From: Gemmataceae bacterium
GTDB lineage: Bacteria; Planctomycetota; Planctomycetia; Gemmatales; Gemmataceae
DNA: 36,531 nt
Reading direction: 5' to 3'
NCBI GenBank assembly: GCA_009691845.1
Contig: SIAJ01000057.1
Span: 1 to 36,531 of the forward strand
Shown: positions 18,292 through 26,470 of the stretch, one piece after another
Position numbering within the stretch: the stretch's first letter is position 1
Layout of the letters: each line of letters opens with the position of its first letter
Notes under the pieces: generated by a model
The model's input: the letters and a program-made list of their open reading frames with translations, nothing else
Database searches by the model: none
Told to the model about the DNA's origin: nothing
Position numbers and translations under genes: made by a program

Positions 18292-18358
18292 GAGCCGCGA
18301 CCGTAAGGGAGCGGGATCTAGCCGGACACGATTGACCGCTCCCTTACGGTCGCGGCTC
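18292..18358. repeat. Perfect 23-base inverted repeat
   Basis: Arms 18292-18314 and 18336-18358 are exact reverse complements with a 21-base loop. The first arm begins exactly where the propeller reading frame ends, so this element may have inserted into that gene. It could also act as a bidirectional terminator-like stem. Confidence 0.75.
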
Positions 18359-18464
18359 CGATGTCCCGTTCTTGCCCGTGTCGGGTATATTTCTCTCCCG
18401 CTCCGAAACGGGTGTGAGTTGAGTCATACCGAATCCGGTGGGCTCCGCAAAGCCCTGGTCCAGC

Positions 18465-18686
18465 CTACCGCTTGGGCCCCGTCGAATCCGCATTCGACCC
18501 GTTGCCGAGCGCACTTCGGACTTCACTCAGCATTTGTTCCTGTTCTTCCCAGCTTCTCTCACTTCGCAAATTCTGGTGTAGGTCGCGATCTGCGGGGGGG
18601 AAATTGGGCTCGCGATAGGCCCGCAGCTTTTCCGGTGCCGCACAACCGAGCACGAACAACAGAAAGAGGGGACGAAATCTTCGCAT
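18465..18686 (-). CDS. Small lipoprotein
   Basis: A 73-residue protein with basic MRRFR, a hydrophobic run LFLLFVL and a lipobox LGC at residues 13-15, so Cys15 should be lipidated after signal peptidase II cleavage. The mature part is polar and probably helical (SERSWEEQEQMLSEVRSALG). I recognise no family. The ATG at 18686 fits the signal peptide better than an in-frame TTG at 18704. It is divergent from the membrane protein gene at 18744 with only 57 bases between starts. A GGGCT/AGCCC stem (18440-18455) lies just beyond the stop. Confidence 0.65.
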   Translation of the reverse strand: MRRFRPLFLLFVLGCAAPEKLRAYREPNFPPADRDLHQNLRSERSWEEQEQMLSEVRSALGNGSNADSTGPKR

Positions 18687-18743
18687 GGGGTCGCTATACC
18701 GCAAGGTGTGGTGTTCGCAAGATGAACTCGTTCAAGGCAAAAC

Positions 18744-20339
18744 GTGGCTGACGAACCTCCTCGATTTTGGCCGTGGTCGCTCGTATGGGCCTGCCTATTC
18801 GCGCTGGCTCATACGCAGGCACCCGAGTACTTCTCGAATCAACATCACTATTTTCTGCACGGTTTCGCCCAGGCGAATGTCGGCCAGTTGAACGAGGATT
18901 GGCTCGCGAACACCAAGGACCCGACGCCTGTGTATAGCTGGCTGGTCGCGAAGGCGTACTCGTCGGTCGGACCGTTTGCGTTCCAGATTGTCTACTTTGT
19001 TCTGCTGGGAGTGTATTTCGAATCGATGCGGCAACTCATCGGGGCATTACCCGGTTTCCCGGATCGCGGCCCGGCCCGAGTCCTGTTTTTGACGTTGTTT
19101 CTGACTGTACATGCCGCGATTCTGCGTGTCCTGTTCGTCCGGCTGACTGGTGTCGATTATGCCTGGTACGCGCAAGCCGGGCTCGCGGCCCAGTATCTCC
19201 TGGGGCCAGGATTGCAGCCATCGGCGTTTGGCGTGCTGCTGATTACCTCGTTGGCGGCGTTCGTGAACCAGCGACCACTGCTGGCGAGTGTGCTGGCCGC
19301 AAGCGTCTGCGTGCTCCACGCGACTTATTTACTTCCCGCTGGTCTGATGGTGTTTGCTTACTGCGTCGTTCTCGTGCGTGAGAAGCAAATGCGAACGGCG
19401 CTGATTGGCGGTGCGATTGCTCTGGTGATCGTGGCACCGACTTTGGTTTTCAGTGCACAGACCTTCCTCGGCGGGGATGCGGACCAGCTTCGGGAAGCGC
19501 AGCGAATCTTCTCTCGAATTCGCATTCCACATCATACCTCGTTCGAACGCTGGTTCGATGTGGTCGCGGGTGTTCAGATCGGCGTGATGGGCGTTGGTTT
19601 ACTGCTCGCCCAGAAAACTCGGCTATTCCTCGTGCTGTTGATTCCGGCCGTTGCCGGTCTGCTCCTGGCAATCGTGCAAATTCGCACGGATAGCGATTCC
19701 CTCGCTTTGCTCTTTCCGTGGCGATTTTCGGTACTCTTGATGCCGATCTCCGGTGCCATCATTCTCGGGAAGTTGGCGAACGGCCTCGCTTCGCTTCGGG
19801 CTCCACGGGCCTTGGTCGCTTCTTGCACACTGATGGCTGTCGCGCTCGCAATCAGCGGGATCATTGTGATGACGAACGGTCTCGGCTACTACACGAACCC
19901 CGATGAACTGCCGTTGCTTCATCACATCCGCGAGAACAAGAGGCCGGGCGAGGTGTACCTGATCCCCGCGAAGTTCCCGACGCTCAAGAAGGAATCGCCT
20001 GCCAGTCAGTCGAAGACGTTTGCGCCACCCGTTCGCTCCGGTGCGGTTGGAATTCCCGTGGATTTGCAGCGATTTCGCCTCTCGACCGAAGCGCCGATCT
20101 ACATCGACTTCAAGGCCCCGCCCTACGAGGCGAGTGAGATCCTCGAATGGCATCGTCGATTAGGCAACGCGGAAAAATGGTACGCGAATCGAAACTGGGA
20201 CAGCAATGGCTTTTGGATTCAAGTTCGCTCCGAGGGTATCACGCATGTCGTGACGACCACGGACAAGAAGATAGAAGGCGTGGCACTTGGAGAGCCGGTG
20301 TATGAGGACGCAAGTTATCTGGTGTATCGGATTCGTTAA
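18744..20339 (+). CDS. Polytopic membrane protein, possible GT-C type, unknown function
   Basis: A 531-residue protein with about ten membrane segments (for example VLFLTLFLTVHAAILRVLF, LLASVLAASVCVLHA, LFLVLLIPAVAGLLLAI) and a soluble C-terminal domain from about residue 395. The N-terminal region FSNQHHYFLHGFAQAN with a following acidic DWLANTKDP recalls the first external loop of GT-C glycosyltransferases or related membrane enzymes, but the motif match is loose. The C-terminal domain holds repeated short strands (YIDFKAPPYEASEIL, ITHVVTTTDKK). The start is GTG at 18744, before a short hydrophilic leader. I do not assign a function. Confidence 0.7.
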   Translation: MADEPPRFWPWSLVWACLFALAHTQAPEYFSNQHHYFLHGFAQANVGQLNEDWLANTKDPTPVYSWLVAKAYSSVGPFAFQIVYFVLLGVYFESMRQLIGALPGFPDRGPARVLFLTLFLTVHAAILRVLFVRLTGVDYAWYAQAGLAAQYLLGPGLQPSAFGVLLITSLAAFVNQRPLLASVLAASVCVLHATYLLPAGLMVFAYCVVLVREKQMRTALIGGAIALVIVAPTLVFSAQTFLGGDADQLREAQRIFSRIRIPHHTSFERWFDVVAGVQIGVMGVGLLLAQKTRLFLVLLIPAVAGLLLAIVQIRTDSDSLALLFPWRFSVLLMPISGAIILGKLANGLASLRAPRALVASCTLMAVALAISGIIVMTNGLGYYTNPDELPLLHHIRENKRPGEVYLIPAKFPTLKKESPASQSKTFAPPVRSGAVGIPVDLQRFRLSTEAPIYIDFKAPPYEASEILEWHRRLGNAEKWYANRNWDSNGFWIQVRSEGITHVVTTTDKKIEGVALGEPVYEDASYLVYRIR

Positions 20340-20350
20340 GCCCCGTTGAG

Positions 20351-20373
20351 CGTTCGAGCCAACGGCTCGAACG
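20351..20373. terminator. Triplet-loop palindrome between convergent genes, possible bidirectional terminator
   Basis: CGTTCGAGCC pairs perfectly with GGCTCGAACG around an AAC loop. It fills the 36-base gap between the membrane protein stop (20339) and the mutase stop (20376). There is no T run, so intrinsic termination is uncertain. The same palindrome recurs inverted at 21904-21928. Confidence 0.55.
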
Positions 20374-20375
20374 GC

Positions 20376-21593
20376 CTACGTTCGCCCCAAAAACCAGCGC
20401 ATCAGTTTCCATCCCGGGTCGAACTCCAGGCTCGATTCGGCCGCGACGACTTCATCATAACTCTTCTGCCCACCTGGTTCGATCCCCGTGCCGGCAACGA
20501 CAAACGGCACCGCACCGTAAGCATGGGCACGGGTTTTCAACGTCGTGCGATGATCGGGGCTGATCAGAATTCGCCAGTCGCCTCGCTTCGGAAGTTCTTC
20601 GAGCAGCGGGCCGACAATGTACTCGTCGATGCGTTCGAGAGCCTTGATCTTCTCGTCGGTTCGCCCCTCGTGGCTCGCTTCGTCCGGGGCTTCCACGTGA
20701 ACGCAAACGAGATCGTGTTCCTTCAGAGCCGCGATGCCCGTGCGGCCCTTGCTGGCGTAGTCCGTGTCGAGATAACCGGTCGCCCCCGGAGCGTCGATTC
20801 GATGCCAGCCGATCAGCATGGCCGTGCCTCGCACGAGATCGACGGCACTGACGATCGCGCCGCGTGGTCCGTATTCGCGAGCGAACGAGATCACGCTCGG
20901 TGCCCGGCCCTGGCCCCAGAGCCAAATTTGCGTGGCTGGCTTCTCGCCGCGGGCGATCCGTTCGCGGTTCACCGGATGGTTGGCAAACAACGGCTTGCTC
21001 TGTTCCATGAGGCGAATCAGCAACTCGGCCCCTGGGCCTTTCGGCAGGTGTTCCGCTGCGGGCCGATCGGGAATATCGTGTGGCGGCTGAGCTATTGTCT
21101 CGGCCGAGAACGGGGCGGCCTTGCTCTCGGGGCGATACAAGAGAGCGTTGCGATACTGGACGCCCGCGTGGAATTCCAGGCGACCACCATCGACTTGCCC
21201 TCCGAGATGTTCGTGAATGGTGGCCATCAGGCGGGCGCCATCTGCATTGTTGATGTGCCCGGCCGTGAAGTCGTGCATCAAGCCGTCCTTCACGGTCACG
21301 AGATTGCAGCGGATCGCCCAGTCGGTCGGCCCAAGTTTTAGGCCCATGGCCACGGTTTCGAGCGGTGCGCGTCCCGTGTAGACCGCCAGTGGATCGTAGC
21401 CGAACAGGCTCAGCGTCGCGACATCGCTCGCAGGAGTCAGTGGTTTCGGTACGTTGTTCGCCCGGCCCACGACGCCCATGCGGGCGGCCCGGTCCATGTT
21501 CGGCAAACGAGCGGCTTGAAGCGGCGTGAGGTTGCCAAGCGAGGCCTGCGGTTCGTCCGCACAGCCGTCCGGAATAATGATGGCGTATTTCAT
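20376..21593 (-). CDS. apgM: Archaeal-type cofactor-independent phosphoglycerate mutase (ApgM family)
   Basis: A 405-residue alkaline-phosphatase-superfamily enzyme that would interconvert 3- and 2-phosphoglycerate in glycolysis. Seen: metal-binding IIPDGCADEP at the N-terminus, the nucleophile Ser56 in PASDVATLSLFGYDP, HVEAPDEASHEG and the late metal site SPDHRTT. The length fits the family, which is about 400 residues and distinct from the 500-residue bacterial GpmI. A close subfamily has been proposed to act as homoserine kinase when next to threonine genes; none is adjacent here, so mutase is preferred. It is flanked on both sides by copies of one palindrome. Confidence 0.85.
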   Translation of the reverse strand: MKYAIIIPDGCADEPQASLGNLTPLQAARLPNMDRAARMGVVGRANNVPKPLTPASDVATLSLFGYDPLAVYTGRAPLETVAMGLKLGPTDWAIRCNLVTVKDGLMHDFTAGHINNADGARLMATIHEHLGGQVDGGRLEFHAGVQYRNALLYRPESKAAPFSAETIAQPPHDIPDRPAAEHLPKGPGAELLIRLMEQSKPLFANHPVNRERIARGEKPATQIWLWGQGRAPSVISFAREYGPRGAIVSAVDLVRGTAMLIGWHRIDAPGATGYLDTDYASKGRTGIAALKEHDLVCVHVEAPDEASHEGRTDEKIKALERIDEYIVGPLLEELPKRGDWRILISPDHRTTLKTRAHAYGAVPFVVAGTGIEPGGQKSYDEVVAAESSLEFDPGWKLMRWFLGRT

Positions 21594-21723
21594 GCCGATA
21601 GTTTAGCGACCGGAAACTTGAGAAGAACGGCCAGAAGCGGTACAAGCGTTTTTGCCCGGACGAAAACCTGTTCTAGTTGCGGAGTAACCCTCACGAGCTT
21701 GCATTGGGAGTTTCCGTGTTGTG

Positions 21724-21816
21724 CTAGGCGGCGAACTCCTGGACCCCCTCAACCTTCGGCGGCTTCTTCGGTTGTTGTGCGAAGAGTGCAACGAACAGGG
21801 GTTTCAGTTGAGTCAT
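21724..21816 (-). CDS. Possible 30-residue protein
   Basis: ATG at 21816 is preceded by GAGG with a six-base spacer, which is the best small-gene start in the spacers of this window. The product starts MTQLKPLFVALFAQQPKK and continues Pro/Lys-rich to a TAG at 21724. The N-terminal half could be a short membrane or surface helix. I recognise no family; chance cannot be excluded. Confidence 0.3.
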   Translation of the reverse strand: MTQLKPLFVALFAQQPKKPPKVEGVQEFAA

Positions 21817-21903
21817 TAAGGCCTCGGGGGAGTGAACGGAACGATTCCGTGTGTGCGGAAAACAGCATGTGCCATGGTGTTTGGACGCAAGCGGAAAATT
21901 CGA

Positions 21904-21928
21904 GCGTTCGAGCCGTTGGGTCGAACGC
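21904..21928. repeat. Triplet-loop palindrome, inverted copy of 20351-20373
   Basis: GCGTTCGAGCC pairs with GGGTCGAACGC (one mismatch) around GTT. The stem matches that at 20351-20373 and the loop is its complement, so the two copies are oppositely oriented and flank apgM. Confidence 0.6.
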
Positions 21929-22021
21929 CAAACAAATACTCGGCTGCATTGCTGTATGCACTCTCCAATCGTCGTAGAACATTTGCATTGACGCGTGAAT
22001 TAAACCGTGAGGCCAAACATC

Positions 22022-23089
22022 ATGCAACCAGAAACCAATCCCCTCTGCCCCGACTGTTCACCCGAAGCCACCGCCCTCGATCGCCGTGGCTTCCTCTCCT
22101 CGCTCACCGCTGTGGCGGCGACGGGATTGAGTTCCGCGCTTTGGACCGCGCCGGCTTTTGCCGCCCCGTCGCCGAAGTCGGCGGCCGAGACTGCGGTCAA
22201 GACCTTTTATGACACCCTGAAGGACACGCAAAAGAAGGCCATCTGTTTCGACTGGGACTTCAAGCACCCAGAGCGCGGGTTGCTGCGCTCGCACGTCTCG
22301 AACTTCTGGCCTGTCACCAAGCCGTTCTTCACCAGCGACTTCTACACGAAGGAACAGCGGGCGATTCTGTTCGACATCTTCAAGGGGGTCTTCAATCCCG
22401 ACTGGCACGACCGCTTCGTCAAGCAACTCAAGGACGACCACGACGGCAAGCCGTGGGGCGGCGGCCTGAGTTGTGCAATCTTCGGCAAGCCGGGCAGCGA
22501 TCAATTCGAGTTCGTCATGTCCGGCCGGCACATGACGATCCGGGCCGATGGCAACACCGCGTCGCACGTCGCACTCGGCGGGCCGATCTTCCACGGGCAC
22601 GCCCCCTCGGGCTTCACCGAAAAGGTGCATCATCCCGACAACATCTTCTGGAGTCAGGCCGAGTTGGCGAACAACGTTTACAAGATCCTCGGCGGCAAAC
22701 AGCAAAAGATGGCCCTCGTCGAACGACGTCCGAAGGACGAGTTCACCGTGCCGTTCCAGGGCAACGAGGAACGTCTAGCTGGCATGCCCTGTTCCGAGAT
22801 GTCCAAGGATCAAAAGGAAGCCGTGCAAAAGGTGCTGATGAGCCTGATCGATCCGTACCGCAAGGAAGACCGCGACGAAGTGCTGGAATGCCTGAAGAAG
22901 CAGGGCGGGCTCGATAAATGTTGGCTGGCCTTCTACAAGGACGGAGACACCGGCAACGACGGCGAGTGGGACAATTGGCGTCTTGAAGGGCCTTCGTTCG
23001 TCTGGTATTTCCGTGGCCATCCGCACGTACATATCTGGATCAACGTGGCCGATGACGCCAAGGTTGCGTTGAATGCACGGAATTTTTAG
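22022..23089 (+). CDS. DUF3500 family protein with Tat signal
   Basis: A 355-residue protein. The N-terminus has a CPDC pair, then a twin arginine LDRRGFLSSL and a hydrophobic segment ending APAFAA, a Tat export signal. The body matches DUF3500: TFYDTLKDTQKKAICFDWD, a GGLSCAIFG segment, FEFVMSGRHMTIR, FHGHAPSGF and the C-terminal WYFRGHPHVHIWINV. Its conserved His residues suggest metal or haem binding, but the family has no established activity. ATG 22022 has a GAGG about ten bases upstream; an in-frame GTG at 22007 overlaps that site and is less likely. It appears to be a single-gene unit followed by a strong hairpin. Confidence 0.85.
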   Translation: MQPETNPLCPDCSPEATALDRRGFLSSLTAVAATGLSSALWTAPAFAAPSPKSAAETAVKTFYDTLKDTQKKAICFDWDFKHPERGLLRSHVSNFWPVTKPFFTSDFYTKEQRAILFDIFKGVFNPDWHDRFVKQLKDDHDGKPWGGGLSCAIFGKPGSDQFEFVMSGRHMTIRADGNTASHVALGGPIFHGHAPSGFTEKVHHPDNIFWSQAELANNVYKILGGKQQKMALVERRPKDEFTVPFQGNEERLAGMPCSEMSKDQKEAVQKVLMSLIDPYRKEDRDEVLECLKKQGGLDKCWLAFYKDGDTGNDGEWDNWRLEGPSFVWYFRGHPHVHIWINVADDAKVALNARNF

Positions 23090-23160
23090 CCGCCTCGTGG
23101 GGCCAGCTCCTCTGTCAAGCGGCAGATGGTTTTGCCGAGTCAGCAGGCGTGAGGCCCTCA

Positions 23161-23220
23161 AGTGCGCCCCTGGCTTCGGACCAGTAATGGCAGTTACTGG
23201 GCCGAAGCCAGGGGCGCACT
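23161..23220. repeat. Long hairpin, 27-base arms, six-base loop
   Basis: Arms 23161-23187 and 23194-23220 pair with one mismatch. It starts 71 bases after the DUF3500 stop. It could end transcription or protect the 3' end; its length and near-perfect pairing suggest a repeat element and not a simple terminator. No T run follows. Confidence 0.75.
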
Positions 23221-23254
23221 ATTCAGAGGTCGTGCGTTACAACGTCGCGAAACC

Positions 23255-23300
23255 GAACCCCTCTCCCCAACCCCCTCCGCGAAGCGGAGAGGGGGAGAAA
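23255..23300. repeat. REP-like CCCTCTCC element, intergenic copy
   Basis: The core CTCCGC-GAA-GCGGAG is a perfect hairpin flanked by C-rich and G-rich arms. A similar segment lies at 28647-28692 inside the YfhO-like gene. The type, often read as SPSPLRGGGRGEG in translated databases, is widespread in bacteria. It ends 62 bases before the peptidase start. Confidence 0.7.
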
Positions 23301-23362
23301 TTCCCAGCCAATCTTGCTTATCAAACATAACCTATTCTGACGCCCCGACTCTCCGTAGCCGT

Positions 23363-24472
23363 ATGACCATTCACGCCCGCCGACTCAAGGATTTGGCCCG
23401 TGCCGTGCGAGCGGCGCCGCTCGATGCGCTTCTGGTCGCCAAGGCTTGCAACGTCTCCTATCTCACGGGTTTCACCGGCGATTCGAGCTTCTGTCTGGTT
23501 ACACCGAAACGCACCATCTTGATCAGCGACGAGCGTTATCGCATCCAGATCGACGACGATTGTCCCAATCTCGAAACCCACATTCGCGGGCACGACAAGA
23601 ACACCTACCAGGCTGTTGCCGAGGTCGTTGCGAACCTCGGATTGCGTGATGTCGGCATCGAGGCCTCCGGCGTCACTCTGCAAGAATTCGAGACACTTCG
23701 CGATCTTTGCAAGAACGTGAACCTTGTTGGTCGTACCGGCTACGTCGAAAAATTGCGGGCAATCAAGGATGAATCGGAAATTGCGGCCTTGCGACGCTCG
23801 ATTTCCGTCGCCGAAAAAGCCTTTGCCGCCATGCGTGCCACGTTGCAACCGGGCGACAGTGAAAAGCAAGTTGGCGATCTTATCGACCATTATGTGCGAC
23901 GTGCCGGTGGGGAGTGCGTTGCCTTCCCGCCCATCGTCGGCGTTGGTGATCGTTCGGCCCTTCCGCACATGACCCTGAGTGATCGCCGAGTCGAGGAGGC
24001 CGACTTTCTACTTGTCGATTGGGGTGCCCGCGTTGGCCAGTATCACAGCGACCTGACGCGAATGTTGTGGGCACCCGGTGCGAGCCGCAAGCGTGCTGTT
24101 GAAAGCCGGTTGCGAAAGATATATACCGTCGTTCTTGAAGCGCAAACTCGCGCCATCGCGGCCTTGGGGCCAGGTGTCTCGGTCAAGGTTGTCGATGAAG
24201 CCGCTCGGGGGTATATCGCCGATGCCGGTTACGGCAAGAACTTCACCCATGGCCTCGGTCATGGCATTGGCCTGGAGATTCACGAAGCTCCGGCCGTGCG
24301 GTCGAACTCGGACGATGTGCTCCAGGCCGGCATGGTCGTGACGATCGAACCGGGCATCTATCTGCCGGAGTTCGGCGGCGTGCGGATCGAAGATGATGTG
24401 TTGATCACTCCCGGCGGCCACGAGATCTTGACCTCGGTGCCACGGGAATGGGAAAGTCTAGGTGAGGAGTAA
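23363..24472 (+). CDS. Xaa-Pro peptidase, M24 family
   Basis: A 369-residue aminopeptidase P/prolidase-type enzyme that removes residues before proline. The N-terminal creatinase-like domain (to about 130) has NVSYLTGFTGDSS. The C-terminal pita-bread domain has all five dimetal ligands: Asp219 and Asp230 (LLVDWGARVGQYHSDLTR), His300 (HGLGHGIG), Glu329 (TIEPGIY) and Glu343 (GVRIEDD). The ATG at 23363 is chosen; the upstream extension crosses two repeats. No signal peptide, so cytoplasmic. It precedes accB-accC. In Bacillus subtilis the homologue yqhT lies near efp and accBC, so the neighbourhood is partly conserved, but efp is absent here. Its stop codon lies inside a tandem repeat. Confidence 0.88.
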   Translation: MTIHARRLKDLARAVRAAPLDALLVAKACNVSYLTGFTGDSSFCLVTPKRTILISDERYRIQIDDDCPNLETHIRGHDKNTYQAVAEVVANLGLRDVGIEASGVTLQEFETLRDLCKNVNLVGRTGYVEKLRAIKDESEIAALRRSISVAEKAFAAMRATLQPGDSEKQVGDLIDHYVRRAGGECVAFPPIVGVGDRSALPHMTLSDRRVEEADFLLVDWGARVGQYHSDLTRMLWAPGASRKRAVESRLRKIYTVVLEAQTRAIAALGPGVSVKVVDEAARGYIADAGYGKNFTHGLGHGIGLEIHEAPAVRSNSDDVLQAGMVVTIEPGIYLPEFGGVRIEDDVLITPGGHEILTSVPREWESLGEE

Positions 24473-24511
24473 GGAGTGAGGAGTAAGGAGTGTCCGTTAC
24501 TCCTTACTCCT
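24464..24511. repeat. Tandem 14-base repeat with an inverted copy
   Basis: GAGGAGTAAGGAGT occurs twice in tandem (24464-24477, 24478-24491). AGGAGTAAGGAGT (24479-24491) pairs perfectly with ACTCCTTACTCCT (24499-24511) around a seven-base loop. The first copy contains the peptidase stop TAA. The similar pattern continues loosely to 24530. Confidence 0.75.
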
Positions 24512-24544
24512 TATTCCTCACTCCCTACTCATGGGAGTCAGAGA

Positions 24545-25024
24545 GTGGCTGAGACGAACCAAAAAGGTCCCGGTCCGTTCGACGTGGCGACCGTGCGTGA
24601 ATTGGTCGAACTCATGAAGAGGTTCGACCTCAGCGAACTGGACCTGAACGAAGGCGACCGGCGGATCCGTCTGCGTCAGGGCAGCCGCGTGATGACGACC
24701 GTTCCGGCCATGGCGGCGGCTGCTCCCGTGACGCCAACAGTTGCGCCGGCCACAATCGCCGCCCCTGTAGCTGCCGGGAAGAAGTTGCTCGAAATCAAGA
24801 GCGAACTGGTCGGCACGTTTTACACGAAGCCGGCACCGGACAAGGACGATTACGTGAAAGTTGGGTCGCGGGTTTCGACGGATACTGTCGTATGCAAGGT
24901 CGAGGCGATGAAAATCTTCAACGACATCACCTCAAAATGCTCGGGCACGATTGCGGAGATTTGCGTCCAGAATGGCCAGTTCGTCGAATTCGACCAGGTT
25001 CTTTTTCGGGTGGATCCTTCTTAA
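24545..25024 (+). CDS. accB: Biotin carboxyl carrier protein of acetyl-CoA carboxylase
   Basis: A 159-residue protein carrying the biotin that shuttles carboxyl groups between AccC and the transferase in the first step of fatty acid synthesis. The N-terminal part (FDVATVRELVELMKRFDLSE) is the usual AccB lead, an Ala/Pro linker spans about 52-78, and the C-terminal biotinyl domain has VEAMKIFND with Lys123 as the biotin site. The GTG at 24545 is preferred: GGGAG lies seven to eight bases upstream and the product starts right before the conserved lead. accC follows after 78 bases filled with a repeat. Confidence 0.9.
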   Translation: MAETNQKGPGPFDVATVRELVELMKRFDLSELDLNEGDRRIRLRQGSRVMTTVPAMAAAAPVTPTVAPATIAAPVAAGKKLLEIKSELVGTFYTKPAPDKDDYVKVGSRVSTDTVVCKVEAMKIFNDITSKCSGTIAEICVQNGQFVEFDQVLFRVDPS

Positions 25025-25025
25025 T

Positions 25026-25096
25026 CAGTGGTCAGTGTTCAGTGATGAGTGGTCAGAAGAAACCACAAATCACGAATCACTAATCACCAACCACTG
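25026..25096. repeat. Imperfect inverted repeat of short CAGTGGT/AATCAC units
   Basis: The accB-accC spacer is almost wholly made of short units: CAGTGGTCAGTGTTCAGTG and, in the other half, AATCACGAATCACTAATCAC. The ends CAGTGGT (25026-25032) and ACCACTG (25090-25096) are reverse complements. It resembles in style the spacers at 24464 and 29341. Confidence 0.6.
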
Positions 25097-25102
25097 CCAA
25101 AT

Positions 25103-26470
25103 ATGTTTCAACGAGTGCTAGTGGCGAATCGCGGTGAGATTGCCCTGAGAATCATTCGGGCCTGTCGCGATCTGGGTGTTGGTGTTGTCGCCGTCTATTC
25201 GACGGCTGATCGCGGTGCGCCCTGGTTGCATCTCGCGGATGAGGCCGTCTGCATCGGCCCCGGACCGGCCGGCGAGAGCTATTTGAAAGTCTCGCGGATT
25301 ATTGCCGCGGCCGAGAAGACAAACGTCGATGCACTTCATCCGGGCTACGGCTTCCTTTCGGAAAACGCGGAATTTGCCGAGATGTGCCGCGAGTGCAACA
25401 TCGAGTTCATCGGCCCGCCGCACGACGCGATGCGGAAACTCGGCAACAAGAATGAGGCCAAGAAACTCGCCCGAATTGCCAAGGTGCCGCTCGTTCCGGG
25501 TTCCGAAGGCCTGATTGCAACCGAGGACGAGGCTCTCAAGATCGCCAGGCAAATCGGCTACCCGGTATTGATCAAAGCTGCGGCTGGCGGCGGCGGGCGC
25601 GGCATGCGGGTCGCCCGCAACGATCACAGCCTGGTCACGGGCTTTCAATCCGCACGACAGGAGGCCGAGGCCGCGTTCAAGGATGGCAGCGTCTTTCTCG
25701 AGAAGTATCTCGAACAGCCCCGACATATCGAAGTGCAACTGCTTGGCGATCAGCACGGCAACGTGATCCATCTGTTCGAGCGTGATTGCTCGCTGCAACG
25801 CCGACATCAAAAACTGGTCGAAGAATCTCCCGCTCCGAACCTGCCGGTGAAAGTTCGCGACGAAATGTGCAAGGCGGCCGTGCGGCTTGCGAAAACAGCC
25901 GGCTACTACAGTGCCGGCACATGCGAATTCCTGGTAGACAGGCAAAACAACTTCTACTTCATCGAAGTGAATGCGCGGGTTCAGGTCGAACATCCCGTAA
26001 CGGAACTGGTGACCGGTATTGATATCGTCCGCGAGCAAATCAAGATTGCTGCGGGCGAGAAACTCAAGATTCGCCAGAGCGACGTGGTCCAACGTGGCTG
26101 GGCCATGGAGTGCCGCATCAACGCGGAGGATCCCGGAAACAACTTCCAACCCTCGCCTGGCACGATCACGCGCTGGCAACCGCCGGGCGGCCCGGGCGTA
26201 CGGCTCGACACTCACGCCTGCACAGGCTACCGCGTGCCACCCAACTACGATTCACTCGTCGCCAAGTTGCTCGTCCATCAACCAACCCGCCCAGAAGCCA
26301 TCGCGGTCATGAAGCGAGCATTGGCCGAATTCATCGTCGAGGGAATCAAGACCACGGTGCCGATCCACCAGAAGATTTTCAGCACATCGGCCTTCGTCGA
26401 GGGTCAGGTGGATACGACGTTCATCGAACGAGTTTTTTATGGGCAGGGTTCGGCGGAGCCGGGGAAGTGA
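25103..26470 (+). CDS. accC: Biotin carboxylase subunit of acetyl-CoA carboxylase
   Basis: A 455-residue ATP-grasp enzyme that carboxylates biotin on AccB. Seen: [20 protein letters not shown] at the start, [16 protein letters not shown] (79-94), the glycine-rich ATP loop [12 protein letters not shown] (159-170), [13 protein letters not shown], the metal and bicarbonate residues in [16 protein letters not shown] and the C-terminal RINAEDP. Full length for the family. The start at ATG 25103 matches the conserved N-terminus. It is the second gene of accB-accC. Its last 34 bases overlap the end of the convergent SUKH gene. Confidence 0.95.
   Translation: MFQRVLVANRGEIALRIIRACRDLGVGVVAVYSTADRGAPWLHLADEAVCIGPGPAGESYLKVSRIIAAAEKTNVDALHPGYGFLSENAEFAEMCRECNIEFIGPPHDAMRKLGNKNEAKKLARIAKVPLVPGSEGLIATEDEALKIARQIGYPVLIKAAAGGGGRGMRVARNDHSLVTGFQSARQEAEAAFKDGSVFLEKYLEQPRHIEVQLLGDQHGNVIHLFERDCSLQRRHQKLVEESPAPNLPVKVRDEMCKAAVRLAKTAGYYSAGTCEFLVDRQNNFYFIEVNARVQVEHPVTELVTGIDIVREQIKIAAGEKLKIRQSDVVQRGWAMECRINAEDPGNNFQPSPGTITRWQPPGGPGVRLDTHACTGYRVPPNYDSLVAKLLVHQPTRPEAIAVMKRALAEFIVEGIKTTVPIHQKIFSTSAFVEGQVDTTFIERVFYGQGSAEPGK

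Larger units (their letters stand above)
21594..22021. other. Spacer with a possible small gene and a palindrome
   Basis: The 428-base gap between the divergently placed apgM and DUF3500 genes holds a 30-codon minus-strand frame with a good ribosome binding site (21724-21816) and a palindrome (21904-21928). No clear promoter pair was identified. Confidence 0.55.
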
